The notes below the pieces were generated by a model. That model searched no databases and was not told where the DNA came from. It saw only the letters and a program-made list of their open reading frames with translations. A program made the position numbers and the translations under genes. From contig CAZRMV010000007.1 of the NCBI GenBank assembly GCA_964601275.1, positions 1-64,000 of the forward strand: DNA of 64,000 nucleotides, given 5' to 3'. Of this stretch, positions 9,000 to 17,930 are shown one piece after another. This DNA comes from JAOZPE01 sp964601275. Lineage in GTDB: Bacteria > Krumholzibacteriota > Krumholzibacteriia > JAJRXK01. Each line of letters starts with the position of its first letter. Positions within the stretch are counted from its first letter, which is position 1.

Positions 9000-10907
9000 C
9001 TAGTCTTCGTCGGCGCGGCGGGCGGGGCCCTTCCCCCGGGCGGGATGCTTGCGCGCTTCGAAGTTCACCGTCATCCGGTAGACCTGGTCCTCCTCATCCC
9101 ACTCGATCTGGTGCCCGAGGCGGCGGTGGATCTCCAGGGCGTCCTGGTTGGTGGGCAGGAATTCGCTCTGCATCCCCGCGATGCCCTGTTCCTTGGCGTA
9201 GTGCATGATCTTTTCGACCAGGTAGCTGCCGATGCCCAGCCCGCGGAAGTCCTCGTGCACCACGAAGGAGCACGTGGCGATGTTGGTGCGATGATTCAGA
9301 TCGTAACGTCCAATGGCGACGATGCGTTCGGCCTCGCGTTCGCTGATCGGCTGGAAGACCGCGAAGGCCATGCGGTTGTGGTAGTCGACCGAACAGGCCA
9401 TGGCCGCCTCTTCGTGCCCGAGCTTGGTCTTCATGTGGAAGTAGCGCTGGTAGATGGTCTCCGGTTCGTGGCTGTAGAAGAACTCCTGCAATTTGCGCTC
9501 GTCGTCGGCGCGGATGGGCCGGATCAGCAACTCGTACTCGCCGAACTTGCGCTTTTCCACGGTGTCCAGGGGATAGGGGTTCATGATCTGGCGCCACACT
9601 TCCTCGTCGGCCTGCACGTAGTGTTTGCTGCGGACGAAGTCGAGCAGCTCGCCGCGGAAATCGGGGTGGGCGATGTTGATCAGAGCCAGCGCGCGCTCGC
9701 GGATGGTCTTCCCGTGGAGGTAGGCGACGCCGTATTCGGTCACCACGTAGTGTACGTCGCCCCGGCTGGTGACCACGCCGGCACCTTCGTCCAGGTGGGC
9801 CACGATCCGGCTGATCGTACCGTCCTTTGCCGTCGAGGGCAGGGCGATGATGGGCTTGCCGCCCTTGCTCATCGCCGCGCCGCGGATGAAGTCGACCTGT
9901 CCCCCGATCCCGCTGTAGAAGCGGTAGCCCATCGAATCGCTGCAGACTTGGCCGGTCAGATCGACCTGCAGGGCTGAATTGATCGCCACCATCCGGTCGT
10001 TCTGGGCGATCACCCGGGGGTCGTTGGCGTAGTCGCTGGGGTAGAACTCGATGCTGGGATTGTCGTCGACCAGGTCGTAGAGCCGGCGCGATCCCATGAC
10101 GAAACTCACCACCGTCTTGCCCCGGTGGATCGTCTTGCGCGAGTTGTCGATGATCCCGTCATGGATGAGCGGGATGACCCCGTCGCTGATCATCTCGGTG
10201 TGGATTCCCAGGTGGCGTTTCTCGGTCATGAACCGCAACACCGCGTTGGGGATGTTGCCGATGCCCAGTTGCAGCGTGCTGCCGTGCTCGATGAGGTCGG
10301 CGATGTTGCCCCCGATGCGGATCGACACCTCATCGGGTTCGTGCGAGGCCAACTCGAGCAAGGGGGTGTCCACTTCGACCAGTGAGTCGAAGCGCGAGAT
10401 ATGCACGATGCTGTCCCCGAAGGTCCGCGGCATGTTGGGATTCACCTCGGCGATGAGCAGCCGGGCGGTCTCGATGGCGGCCATCTCGATGTCCACGTGG
10501 ATCCCCAGGCTGCAATAGCCATGGCGGTCGGGAGGGGTCACCTGGAGCAGGGCCACGTCGGTGGGACGCTGTCCGCTGCGCATCAGCTCGGGAATCTCGT
10601 GCAGGAAGATGGGCGTGTAGTCGGCCCGTCCCTCCTGCACCGCCTTGCGGACGTTGCTTCCGATGAAATACGCGTTGTGGCGGAAGTGCTCCATGTACTC
10701 CGGCTTCACGTAGTCGGCGCCGCCGAGCGTGAGCAGGTGGACGACTTCCAGGTCGTGCAGGCGGTCGGCCTGGTTGCAGAGTTCCTGCACCAGGACCTGG
10801 GGTTCGGCGCAGCCCGAACCCACCAGGACCCTCGCTCCCGAGTTGATCTGGGAGATCGCCTCGGCGGCGGTGGTCAACCGGCTACGGTACAGCTCGCGGG
10901 CGTTCAT
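9000..10907 (-). CDS. acetyl-CoA hydrolase/CoA-transferase fused to a GNAT domain
   Basis: 635 aa. Residues 1-~430 are a class I CoA-transferase/acetyl-CoA hydrolase of the 4-hydroxybutyrate CoA-transferase type (VGSGCAEPQVLVQEL, LQLGIGNIPNAVL, LGIHTEMISDGV with the probable catalytic Glu, VTEYGVAYLHGK). Residues ~455-600 are a GNAT domain (LIRPIRADDERKLQEFFYSH, CSFVVHEDFRGLGIGSYLVE with the RGxGxG acetyl-CoA motif). The fusion itself is known from other bacteria. It would move CoA between acetate or short-chain acids and may acetylate a protein lysine or small molecule, linking acyl-CoA level to acetylation. Single gene; the nearest gene upstream on the same strand is the sigma factor, with a 112-base gap. 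Confidence 0.87.
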   Translation of the reverse strand: MNARELYRSRLTTAAEAISQINSGARVLVGSGCAEPQVLVQELCNQADRLHDLEVVHLLTLGGADYVKPEYMEHFRHNAYFIGSNVRKAVQEGRADYTPIFLHEIPELMRSGQRPTDVALLQVTPPDRHGYCSLGIHVDIEMAAIETARLLIAEVNPNMPRTFGDSIVHISRFDSLVEVDTPLLELASHEPDEVSIRIGGNIADLIEHGSTLQLGIGNIPNAVLRFMTEKRHLGIHTEMISDGVIPLIHDGIIDNSRKTIHRGKTVVSFVMGSRRLYDLVDDNPSIEFYPSDYANDPRVIAQNDRMVAINSALQVDLTGQVCSDSMGYRFYSGIGGQVDFIRGAAMSKGGKPIIALPSTAKDGTISRIVAHLDEGAGVVTSRGDVHYVVTEYGVAYLHGKTIRERALALINIAHPDFRGELLDFVRSKHYVQADEEVWRQIMNPYPLDTVEKRKFGEYELLIRPIRADDERKLQEFFYSHEPETIYQRYFHMKTKLGHEEAAMACSVDYHNRMAFAVFQPISEREAERIVAIGRYDLNHRTNIATCSFVVHEDFRGLGIGSYLVEKIMHYAKEQGIAGMQSEFLPTNQDALEIHRRLGHQIEWDEEDQVYRMTVNFEARKHPARGKGPARRADED

Positions 10908-11019
10908 GTCGGCTCCATCGGAATGATTGTTCGTTCAGTCACCCGGAAGCGGCACGGGCCGCCCCTTCCGGACGGCCCGCGTGAGAGTCTCTGATCGACG
11001 ATCCATGCCTTCGTTCCGG

Positions 11020-11886
11020 TCAATGGAGGCTGGCCATCTCCCGGTAGTCCCCGAGGAACCGGAATTTCCGGCGCGACCGCATCTTCTCCAGGGCCTCTTC
11101 CTTGATCTGGCGGATTCGTTCGCGGGTGAGGTTCATGCTGCGCCCGATCTCCTCGAGGGTCATCGGGTTGCAGCCTTCCAGACCGAAGTAGCGGCGCAGG
11201 ACCTCGGCCTCCCGCGGCCTCAGGTTCTCCAGGGCCTCGGAGACGCCGCGGCGCAGTTCGTTCTCCAGCACCGGCAGCTCGGGCGAAGGCTCGTCCTTGT
11301 CCTCGAGCAGGTCGATGTAGGTGGTGTTGCTGCCCTCGCTGACGGTGTCGTCCAAGAAGACCGCCTCGTGCATCAGGGGCAGGGTGTCCTTGACCTCTTC
11401 CTCGCTGACGCCCAGCTCGCGGGCCAGATCGTCCGCCCGGGGAGTGCGCTCGAGCTGCTGCTCCAGGCGGGTGTTGGCCTTGCGCAGGCGATGCAGGGCC
11501 CGGGCGCGGTTCAGGGGCATCCGCACCGCCTTGGACTGCTGGGCCAGGGCGATCATGATGGACTGACGGATCCACCACACCGCGTAGGAGATGAACTTGT
11601 AGCCCCGCCGCTCGTCGAAACGCCGCGCCGCCTCGATCAGGCCCAGGTTGCCCTCGTTGATGAGGTCCTCCAGGGGCACGCCGTAGCGGGAGAACTGCTT
11701 GGCGATGGAGACCACGAACCGGAGGTTCGCGTTGACAAGCTGTCCCAGGGCCTCCTCGTCGCCCTCGCGGATCCGCTTGCCCAGGCGCACCTCTTCCTCG
11801 CGGCTGAGGGGGGTGTAGTGATGGACTTCGCTGAAGTAGATGTCGAGATTCGTCCGATTCTCGACCGTTGCCGCGGCGGGTCTCAT
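11020..11886 (-). CDS. sigma-70 family RNA polymerase sigma factor (RpoD/SigA-like)
   Basis: 288 aa. All core regions are present: region 1.2 (YFSEVHHYTPLSREEEVRLG), region 2 (LVNANLRFVVSIAKQF, LINEGNLGLIEAARRFDERR, FISYAVWWIRQSI), region 3 (ALHRLRKANTRLEQQL) and the region 4 helix-turn-helix (LTLEEIG-type: MTLEEIGRSMNLTRERIRQI). Region 1.1 is absent. This short form is like the primary sigma of Bacteroidota/FCB lineages, so it may be the housekeeping factor rather than an alternative one. I start at the ATG 11884-11886 (MRPAAATVENRTN) because GGGAGACCCAAGC precedes it; an in-frame start 21 codons earlier has no conserved sequence. It is preceded by a 272-base gap. Confidence 0.9.
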   Translation of the reverse strand: MRPAAATVENRTNLDIYFSEVHHYTPLSREEEVRLGKRIREGDEEALGQLVNANLRFVVSIAKQFSRYGVPLEDLINEGNLGLIEAARRFDERRGYKFISYAVWWIRQSIMIALAQQSKAVRMPLNRARALHRLRKANTRLEQQLERTPRADDLARELGVSEEEVKDTLPLMHEAVFLDDTVSEGSNTTYIDLLEDKDEPSPELPVLENELRRGVSEALENLRPREAEVLRRYFGLEGCNPMTLEEIGRSMNLTRERIRQIKEEALEKMRSRRKFRFLGDYREMASLH

Positions 11887-12092
11887 GCTTGGGTCTCCCT
11901 CTGGAACCCGGGTTCGTGGGGAGCCGCCGTGCGGCGGTGGGAGTCTCACCGGGTCCCGGGAACCTCCTGTATCAAGTCCCAGGCCGCGGAGGGAGCGGCG
12001 GGAGGGCCTCCGTGCGATGCCGTAATTCCAATGGAAACAATGGGTTGTGGATGGCCCGGGAACGCCCCTCCCCGGCCCTGGGTCCGCGGGTC

Positions 12093-12106
12093 TGACATAT
12101 TGTCAA
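12093..12106 (-). promoter_or_regulatory. TTGACA -35 box within a TGACA/TGTCA inverted repeat upstream of the sigma gene
   Basis: The bases TGACATATTGTCA (12093-12105) form a 5-base inverted repeat around TAT. On the minus strand the right arm gives a perfect TTGACA (12106-12101) about 215 bases before the sigma-factor start. No good -10 box lies 16-18 bases on, so either a nonstandard promoter or an operator half-site is possible. Confidence 0.25.
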
Positions 12107-12158
12107 GAACCGCCCCCGAAGGCTGGACAATGTGTTCGAACGTTGGTTCGGGTCCGGC

Positions 12159-14930
12159 TCAGTATCCGCCGCCCAGCACCTCGTCGCGGTCCCAGATGCG
12201 GACCGGGAACTGTGCCTCCAGCGCCCGGAGCTGTCCGGGCGCGGGCGTGCCGAAGATTGCCACCGAGAAGAGTTCGGGGGACAACCAGCGCTCGGCGGCC
12301 CGCCGGACCTCTTCGGGACGCACCGCTTCGATCCTCTCCAGCAGCCGGCGGTCGCGGTCGTAGGGGCGGTCGTCGAGTTCGTGGTGCATGAGCCGGGTCA
12401 CCGCGTGGGCGGGATTCTCGAAGCGGAAGAGAAAGGAATTGCGCCAGGCCTGGATCTGCTCGTGCACATCCTCCTCGCCGGGCGCCTGCTCCCGCAGCTT
12501 CCGGCACTCCTCGACCACGATCTCCACCGCGCGGGCCAGCCGGTCCCGGGAGGTCTGGAAGGAGATGGTCAAGAGGCCCGGCACGCCCGGGCGCTCCTCG
12601 TGCCGCCACGACGAGCTGACCCCGTAAGTGAGCCCCTCATCGGTGCGCAGCCGTTCCATCAGGTGCGAACGGAATCCGCTGCCCCCGAGCACCCGGTTGA
12701 GGATCTCCAGGGCGGCATGTTCGGAGGCGTCGACCTTCCGGCGGTCGACCGCCATCTCCTGGAGGATGCGTACCGCCGGCTGGGGGATGTCCTTCTCCAG
12801 CACGTGGACCCCGGGATGGTGGGAGGGCTCCCGGGTGATCCAGTCCCTTCGGGGATCGCTCGCCGGTCTCCAGCCGCCCAGGGCCCGCTGGAGCTCGGCT
12901 TCCAGGCGGGGACCCTCGAGATCCCCCACCGCGGTCACAAAGAGGTTCCCCGGTCCGAGATGGCGGTCGAGGGTGGCCCCGATCCCCTGGGAATCGAGGG
13001 CCTCGATCTCCCCCCGGGAGGGCTGGTAGCCCAGCCGGGGATGGTCTCCATACAGGACCTTCTGGGCGAGGAAGGCTACCGCCCAGTCGGGGTAATCCGC
13101 CCGGCGCCGCATGAGGTCGATCTGGCGGGCGGCCAGCACCTTCAGCCTCCCGGCATCGAGCCGGGGTTGGCGCAGCATGGTCTCCAGGAGTTCGAGCGCG
13201 GCCGGCAGGTTCCTCGACAGGGTCCACAGCGAGAGCTGCCACCGGGTCGCGCCCCCCCGCAGGCTCAGGCGCAGGCCCAGGTCTTCCTTGCGGCGTTCCA
13301 GCTCGGCCGGGTCCCACCGGCCGGCCCCGCCCTCCAACCACAGGGGAGCGGCGAGAGCATAGGTGGCCAGGGTGTTGAGCGGGGCGGTGTTGCTGCCCCC
13401 GGTGAACACCGCGTTCAGGGTGACCGCGGGAAGCTCGTGGTCTTCCTTCCAGAAGAGGGTGGTCCCGTTCTCCAGGCGGCGCCGGGTGACGTCGCCTCCG
13501 ACCTCGGGGGTCTCGAAATGCACCGGGGGGGCGCTCTCGACCCGCCGCATCATCTCCACGAATCCCTCGCTGTGGGGGGCGTCCCGGCGGGAGGGAACCC
13601 CCTGCCGCGCGTGCTCCCCGCTGGCGGTCTCGTCCGCGGGGAGCGCGCCGCCGGCCGGGGCGGAACCGTCCGACCGGCGCAACTCGACCACGCAGCGCGC
13701 CGATGCCGGCAGCATCTCGGCCGCGACGCGGGCGATCTGTTCGGGGGTGATGCGGGCGAGACGGCCCGCGAAGGAATCGAGATAGCCGGGATCGCCGGTG
13801 GCTTGGATCGCGCTTCCCAGGTCCATGGCCAGGCTCAAGTTCGACGCCAGGCGCCGCGTCCGGGTGGCCTCGAGGTAGGCGCGGGCCCGGTCCAGCTCGT
13901 CCGGCTCGACCCCTTCCCGGGCGATCTCCTCGATCGCGGCGGTGATTTCCTCCTCGAGACGGGAGAGCTCCACGTCCTCGCGGGGCCGGGCCACGATGGT
14001 GAACGATCCGCTGGCCTTCTGGCCGTAGGCGAAGGAAGTCACCGCCGAGGCGAGGCGGCGCTCGTGCACCAGTTTCCGGTTGAGACGGGAGGACTGGAGT
14101 TCGCCCAGGATGGCCGAGAGCAGGCTGAGCCGGTCGTGGCGGGGATCGTCCTCGGGGACGGTCACCCATCCCAGGCGCAGGTAGGGTTGGGCGTCGAATT
14201 CGACCGTGGCCCGGCGGGGCGCGGTGTGGGCCGGAGCCGTCGGAAGTGTGTGGGAGGGCAGATCCTGCCGGTCCCAGGCGGACAGGTGCGTCGTCGCCAG
14301 CTTCTCCACCGCGCTCGGCTCGAGCTGGCCGACGAGGATCATGGTGCAGTTGGAGGGGGAGTACCAGGTGCGGAAGGAGTCCTCGGCGTCTTCGCGTCGC
14401 AGGGCGGAGATGTCCTCGGGAGTTCCGATCACCGGCACCCCGTAGGGGTGGTCGGGATAGAGCAGCCGGCGGTGCTGTTCGTGGACCCGCCCGTCCGCCA
14501 CGTTGTCGATGCGCAACCGGCGTTCCTGCAGCACCACCTCCCTCTCGGTCTCGAATTCGCGGAAGACCGGCTCCATCAGGCGCTGCGCTTCCAGCGAGAA
14601 CCACGTTTCCAGTTGGTTCGCCGGAAGCTGCACGTAGTAGCGGGTGAGGTCATAGCTGGTGGTGGCGTTCATGCCCTGTCCGCCGGCCCGCGTGACCAGT
14701 TCGGTATACTCGTTGGCGCGCACCGTTCCGATCCGGCGCGTGCCCTTGAACATCATGTGTTCCAGGAGGTGGGCGATGCCCGATCGGCCCGGTGGATCGT
14801 GCGCGCTGCCGACGGCGAAGTGGTAGTAGGCGGCGAAGGTGGGCGCGAAGTCACGGCGCAATACCAGCACCCGCAGGCCATTGTCCAGGCGGAATTCGTG
14901 CAACTGGGGAGCGACGGCGGCGGTGTCCAT
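12159..14930 (-). CDS. M16-family zinc metallopeptidase (tandem, pitrilysin/PqqL-like)
   Basis: 923 aa, two M16 units. The first (about 10-440) is active-site competent, with the inverted zinc motif HLLEH at 54-58 and the downstream acidic helix around EREVVLQERRLR. The second (about 465-900) has the fold (LFWKEDHELPAVTLNAVFTG) but no HxxEH, as expected for the inactive partner half. No signal peptide is evident at the N-terminus (MDTAAVAPQLHEF), so either it is cytoplasmic or it is exported by an unseen route. It would degrade peptides inside the closed M16 clamshell. The gene faces a divergent membrane protein. A TATGCT box on the minus strand at 14944-14939 is so near the ATG that the mRNA could be almost leaderless; this is speculative. 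Confidence 0.9.
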   Translation of the reverse strand: MDTAAVAPQLHEFRLDNGLRVLVLRRDFAPTFAAYYHFAVGSAHDPPGRSGIAHLLEHMMFKGTRRIGTVRANEYTELVTRAGGQGMNATTSYDLTRYYVQLPANQLETWFSLEAQRLMEPVFREFETEREVVLQERRLRIDNVADGRVHEQHRRLLYPDHPYGVPVIGTPEDISALRREDAEDSFRTWYSPSNCTMILVGQLEPSAVEKLATTHLSAWDRQDLPSHTLPTAPAHTAPRRATVEFDAQPYLRLGWVTVPEDDPRHDRLSLLSAILGELQSSRLNRKLVHERRLASAVTSFAYGQKASGSFTIVARPREDVELSRLEEEITAAIEEIAREGVEPDELDRARAYLEATRTRRLASNLSLAMDLGSAIQATGDPGYLDSFAGRLARITPEQIARVAAEMLPASARCVVELRRSDGSAPAGGALPADETASGEHARQGVPSRRDAPHSEGFVEMMRRVESAPPVHFETPEVGGDVTRRRLENGTTLFWKEDHELPAVTLNAVFTGGSNTAPLNTLATYALAAPLWLEGGAGRWDPAELERRKEDLGLRLSLRGGATRWQLSLWTLSRNLPAALELLETMLRQPRLDAGRLKVLAARQIDLMRRRADYPDWAVAFLAQKVLYGDHPRLGYQPSRGEIEALDSQGIGATLDRHLGPGNLFVTAVGDLEGPRLEAELQRALGGWRPASDPRRDWITREPSHHPGVHVLEKDIPQPAVRILQEMAVDRRKVDASEHAALEILNRVLGGSGFRSHLMERLRTDEGLTYGVSSSWRHEERPGVPGLLTISFQTSRDRLARAVEIVVEECRKLREQAPGEEDVHEQIQAWRNSFLFRFENPAHAVTRLMHHELDDRPYDRDRRLLERIEAVRPEEVRRAAERWLSPELFSVAIFGTPAPGQLRALEAQFPVRIWDRDEVLGGGY

Positions 14931-15022
14931 GGACCAAGAGCATAAGCGCGGGGCGCGATCTCGACCACGTGCGAAGCGATTTCGGCAGTGACGCCGCGGG
15001 GCCCATGGGTCACGATGGACCC

Positions 15023-16576
15023 ATGTCCGCCTTCCTGACCAGGCTCCGCACCCCGGCCGTGGCCACCGTGGTCTTCCTGTTGGCCCTGATCGCCTACCAT
15101 TGGATCCTACCCTTGGACTTCACCGGTCTGGACAGCGGTCCCTTGATCCAGGCCAATCGTTTCGACCAGGAAGGCGGGCCCCTCCGGTGCTTCACCCAGG
15201 AGGTGCGCGCGTCCATCGAGCCGGAGGTGGCCTTCTACCGCCCCTGGACCGGCCTCAGTTATGGCTTCGACCACGCCTTCTCCGGCTTGAGGGCACGGGC
15301 CTACCACGCGGCCGATCTCATGTTGCACGCGGCGGTCGCGACCGCCCTCGTCCTGGTGCTGATGTCCCTGGGAACGCCGGGCGGGATCTCACTGCTCGCC
15401 GGCGCCTGGTTCGCGGTTCATCCACTGGGGGTCGAGGTGGTTCCCGCGGTGGCCCGCCGCGCCGAACTGTGGGTGACGCTGTTCCTCCTGCTCGCCTGCC
15501 TGGGATGGCGGGGCCGCCAGGAAGGCCGGGGGGGAATGACCGCTCTCCTGGTGGTCGCTGGATTGTTGGCCCCCCTCTCGAAGGAGACCGGCTTCGTCCT
15601 TCCCTTCCTGCTGGCATCCCTGGCTGCCCCGGGGCGCCGGTGGCGGGCCTTTGCCCTGGGGCTGGCGCTGGTGGCGCCGGCGATGATCCTGCGGACCTGG
15701 GTCCTGCAGGGCCTCGGGGGATACGGGGGATGGACCCTGCAGTGGTCGTCCCTGCGGTCGGGGCTGGGGGACCTGCTCGATCCGGCCCGGCTGGGGGGGA
15801 CCTGGGGGGTGCGGATCGTGCTTCCCCTGTGGATCCTGGCTTCCTTGGCGCGGGCTCTGCGCGCGGACGAGGAAGAGTCGCGGCGGCATCGCTTCGCCCT
15901 GGCCTGGATCGCCTTCCTTCTGGCCCCGGCGGCCCTGGCCCGGGGGCTCTCCCCCTGGTATCTCTACGCGCCCGCGATCGGGATGGCCGCGCTCCTGGCC
16001 GCCCTGCTTTCCGGCAGCGGCCCGCGGTGGCGGGCGCGCCGGATCCCGGTGACCGCGGTGGTGATGGCTTCGATGCTTCCGGCCTTGCTGGTCTCCCCGA
16101 TCCATCTCGAGTATCCCGCGTGGGGAGAGGTCTCCCGGCAGATGCGTCACTGGAAGAGGGTGGTCGCGGATCTTCCCCCGGAATTCTTCGACGGCCCCCA
16201 ACTGGTCGCCGGCCTGCCCTTCCGGGTCGACGATCCCGCGCGCCGTTTCGGCCGGGTCCGCAGCGCCTCGTGTCTGACCGACTTCTCCCTGCGGGCCTGG
16301 GCCCAGCTCCTGCGGGGCCGCGATTGCGATCCCCATGCCGCGGCCCTGGCCCGGATCCTCCGTCTCTACGCAGTGTGGGGAGTGCAGGTGTCCTGGCGGC
16401 CGTCCACCGGTGAAGTGCGCCTGCACGGATCGGGACCGGTGGAACTGATGCTCTACCGGGACGATCCGTGGTTCACGCGCTGGCCCGCCGCCGCCGGGGA
16501 GATCCGGCTGCAGGATGTGCGAGCGCCGCTGTGGCGCTACGACGGGTGGAGGCTGCTAAGGGTTCCGATTCCCTGA
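15023..16576 (+). CDS. polytopic membrane protein, GT-C-like architecture
   Basis: About 517 aa with roughly ten hydrophobic segments. The first follows a short cytoplasmic start (MSAFLTRLRTPAVATVVFLL). Later come FYRPWTGLSYGFDHAFSG, HAADLMLHAAVATALVLVLM, LLAGAWFAVHPLGVEVVPAV and PLSKETGFVLPFLLA. The pattern FRPW...HxxNxxxHxxxA, AxFxxHPxxxE..AxxxxR and SKExxxxxP is that of TPR/TMTC-like and PMT-superfamily membrane proteins, so a glycosyl- or mannosyltransferase-like role is possible. A soluble tail of ~150 residues follows. The upstream ATG at 15005 is an equally possible start; neither has a strong Shine-Dalgarno site. It ends 21 bases inside the convergent gene at 16556. No close functional assignment. 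Confidence 0.6.
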   Translation: MSAFLTRLRTPAVATVVFLLALIAYHWILPLDFTGLDSGPLIQANRFDQEGGPLRCFTQEVRASIEPEVAFYRPWTGLSYGFDHAFSGLRARAYHAADLMLHAAVATALVLVLMSLGTPGGISLLAGAWFAVHPLGVEVVPAVARRAELWVTLFLLLACLGWRGRQEGRGGMTALLVVAGLLAPLSKETGFVLPFLLASLAAPGRRWRAFALGLALVAPAMILRTWVLQGLGGYGGWTLQWSSLRSGLGDLLDPARLGGTWGVRIVLPLWILASLARALRADEEESRRHRFALAWIAFLLAPAALARGLSPWYLYAPAIGMAALLAALLSGSGPRWRARRIPVTAVVMASMLPALLVSPIHLEYPAWGEVSRQMRHWKRVVADLPPEFFDGPQLVAGLPFRVDDPARRFGRVRSASCLTDFSLRAWAQLLRGRDCDPHAAALARILRLYAVWGVQVSWRPSTGEVRLHGSGPVELMLYRDDPWFTRWPAAAGEIRLQDVRAPLWRYDGWRLLRVPIP

Positions 16577-17869
16577 ACCGGCCGGGTGGCGGATCAGCAC
16601 GGTCTCCTCGAGCTGCCGCACCTCCTTGAGCATCGAACGCACCTGGGGATTGCGCCGCTCGCGCTCGTACTTGGCGTCGAGCTTGGCGGTGATGTATCCG
16701 GAGATCATGACGAAGAAGAGAGGCACGGCGAAGGAGATCAGGCGCCGCCATCTCCTTCGGTACAACAGGTCCATGGTGTAGATGGTGCCGGCGGCGAGGA
16801 TGAAGTTGAAACCGATGGAGACCTGGTAGAGGTAGCGGATATTCAACCAGTCCTCGGGAAAACGCAGCGCACAGAAAGGAAGGGCGGAAATGAAGGTCCA
16901 GGTGATGAAGAAGCGCAGCGCGCGGTTTCCGAAGACGAATCCGAAGAAACCGTAGCTCAGGATGCTCAAGCCGATGAACCACCGCACCACCGGCGCGGCG
17001 CTGTACAGGCCCCGGACCACCGGGTTGCCCATGGTGACGAGATCGCTGATGTGGATGGGGAAGAACATGTGGATGATGTACCTCACCAGGTTCTTCACGA
17101 AACGCACGGTGAAGCTCAGGGGATGGTCGCCCGCCCAGGTGTGCTGGAAGTCGGTGGCCCCGGACAGCTCCCGCGCCGCCCAGAAGAGGACCGCCCCGGT
17201 GACCAGGATCACCAGGTTCGGCTCGAGGATCCGGCGGTTCTCCCCCCGCGCACTGCGGAAGAACACCTTGTATGCCAACAGTCCCAGCACCAGGCTGAAG
17301 GCGGTCGGCTTGGCGTAACTCACCATCAAGAAGAGCAGCAACACGAAGATGTAGGTGGGCGAGAGGACCTTGCCTCGCTGACTCATGTCGTTGCGGATGT
17401 ACAGGTTCAGGATGAGCAGGTAGAGCAGGGTGATGATCAGGTTCTCGATGCCCGCCACGAACATGATCGCCTTGCCGTAGCTTCCCACCCCCAGCACGAA
17501 GAGCAGGCTGGCCAAGCGCGCGATGCGGCGTTCGCCCAAAAGGACCATCACCAACTGGTGCACCAGGATGGCGTTGAAGGCGTGCACCAACAGGTTCACC
17601 GCGCAATACCCGGTTGGATTCAATCCGAAGAACCTGTACTCGATCTGGAAGAAGACCAACGGGATCGGATGGAACCTCTCGGCGGCATGGGGGGAGAAGA
17701 GACGGGAGAGATCCCCGGTATTGAGAATGACCGTGCGCAGGAAATTGAAATCCTCGGGATCCCAGAAGGGATTGTTGAGGATCTTCCAGTAGAAGACATA
17801 GGAAACCACCACCAGAAGGAGGAAGAACCGCGCGTGGGACATGCGGCGACGGGTGGTTGTCTCGGTCAT
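16556..17869 (-). CDS. polytopic membrane protein related to the preceding one
   Basis: 437 aa with about ten transmembrane segments (for example HARFFLLLVVVSYVFYW, LLYLLILNLYI, PTYIFVLLLFLMVSYAKP, LISFAVPLFFVMISGYI). It shares with the facing gene the ordering of an N-terminal acidic loop (NPFWDPEDFNFLR), FHPIPLVFFQIEYRFFG, a NLLVHAFNAILV helix and a YGK/SYAKP-type loop, so both look like members of the same GT-C/TMTC-like superfamily. The last ~50 residues are charged and cytoplasmic. The ATG sits in GGAGAGGTGGAATGA, a site duplicated 50 bases upstream (see the repeat there). It probably shares a transcript with the upstream methyltransferase. Role unknown; a surface-glycan function is a guess. 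Confidence 0.6.
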   Translation of the reverse strand: MTETTTRRRMSHARFFLLLVVVSYVFYWKILNNPFWDPEDFNFLRTVILNTGDLSRLFSPHAAERFHPIPLVFFQIEYRFFGLNPTGYCAVNLLVHAFNAILVHQLVMVLLGERRIARLASLLFVLGVGSYGKAIMFVAGIENLIITLLYLLILNLYIRNDMSQRGKVLSPTYIFVLLLFLMVSYAKPTAFSLVLGLLAYKVFFRSARGENRRILEPNLVILVTGAVLFWAARELSGATDFQHTWAGDHPLSFTVRFVKNLVRYIIHMFFPIHISDLVTMGNPVVRGLYSAAPVVRWFIGLSILSYGFFGFVFGNRALRFFITWTFISALPFCALRFPEDWLNIRYLYQVSIGFNFILAAGTIYTMDLLYRRRWRRLISFAVPLFFVMISGYITAKLDAKYERERRNPQVRSMLKEVRQLEETVLIRHPAGSGNRNP

Positions 17870-17930
17870 TCCACCTCTCCCTGGGTTGCGATGCCATGTC
17901 CTGGGGTTGTGTCGATCATTCCACCTCTCC
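17855..17930. repeat. 50-base-period tandem duplication spanning a stop/RBS/start junction
   Basis: Bases 17855-17880 and 17905-17930 match at 24 of 26 positions, 50 bases apart. On the minus strand each copy reads GGAGAGGTGGAATGA followed by a similar CGA(C/G)ACAACC. The first copy holds the methyltransferase stop; the second holds the RBS and start of the membrane-protein gene. This is directly visible. The origin, a local slippage duplication, is inference. Confidence 0.85.
17866..17919 (-). CDS. 17-codon mini-ORF created by the duplication (doubtful)
   Basis: The duplication makes an ATGA overlap with the methyltransferase stop and a second ATGA overlap with the start of the membrane protein. 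Between them is an open 17-codon frame ending QGEVE-stop, a copy of the methyltransferase C-terminus (YQGEVE-stop). It has its own GGAGAGG site. It may only serve to couple translation of the flanking genes, or be chance. Confidence 0.2.
   Translation of the reverse strand: MIDTTPGHGIATQGEVE

Noticed and set aside
14939..14944. TATGCT -10 box giving a leaderless M16 transcript
   Set aside because: No matching -35 at the right distance; listed only as speculation in the gene entry.
12132..14945. 937-codon open frame antisense to the M16 peptidase
   Set aside because: The M16 zinc motif and both halves are intact on the other strand; the antisense product is low-complexity.
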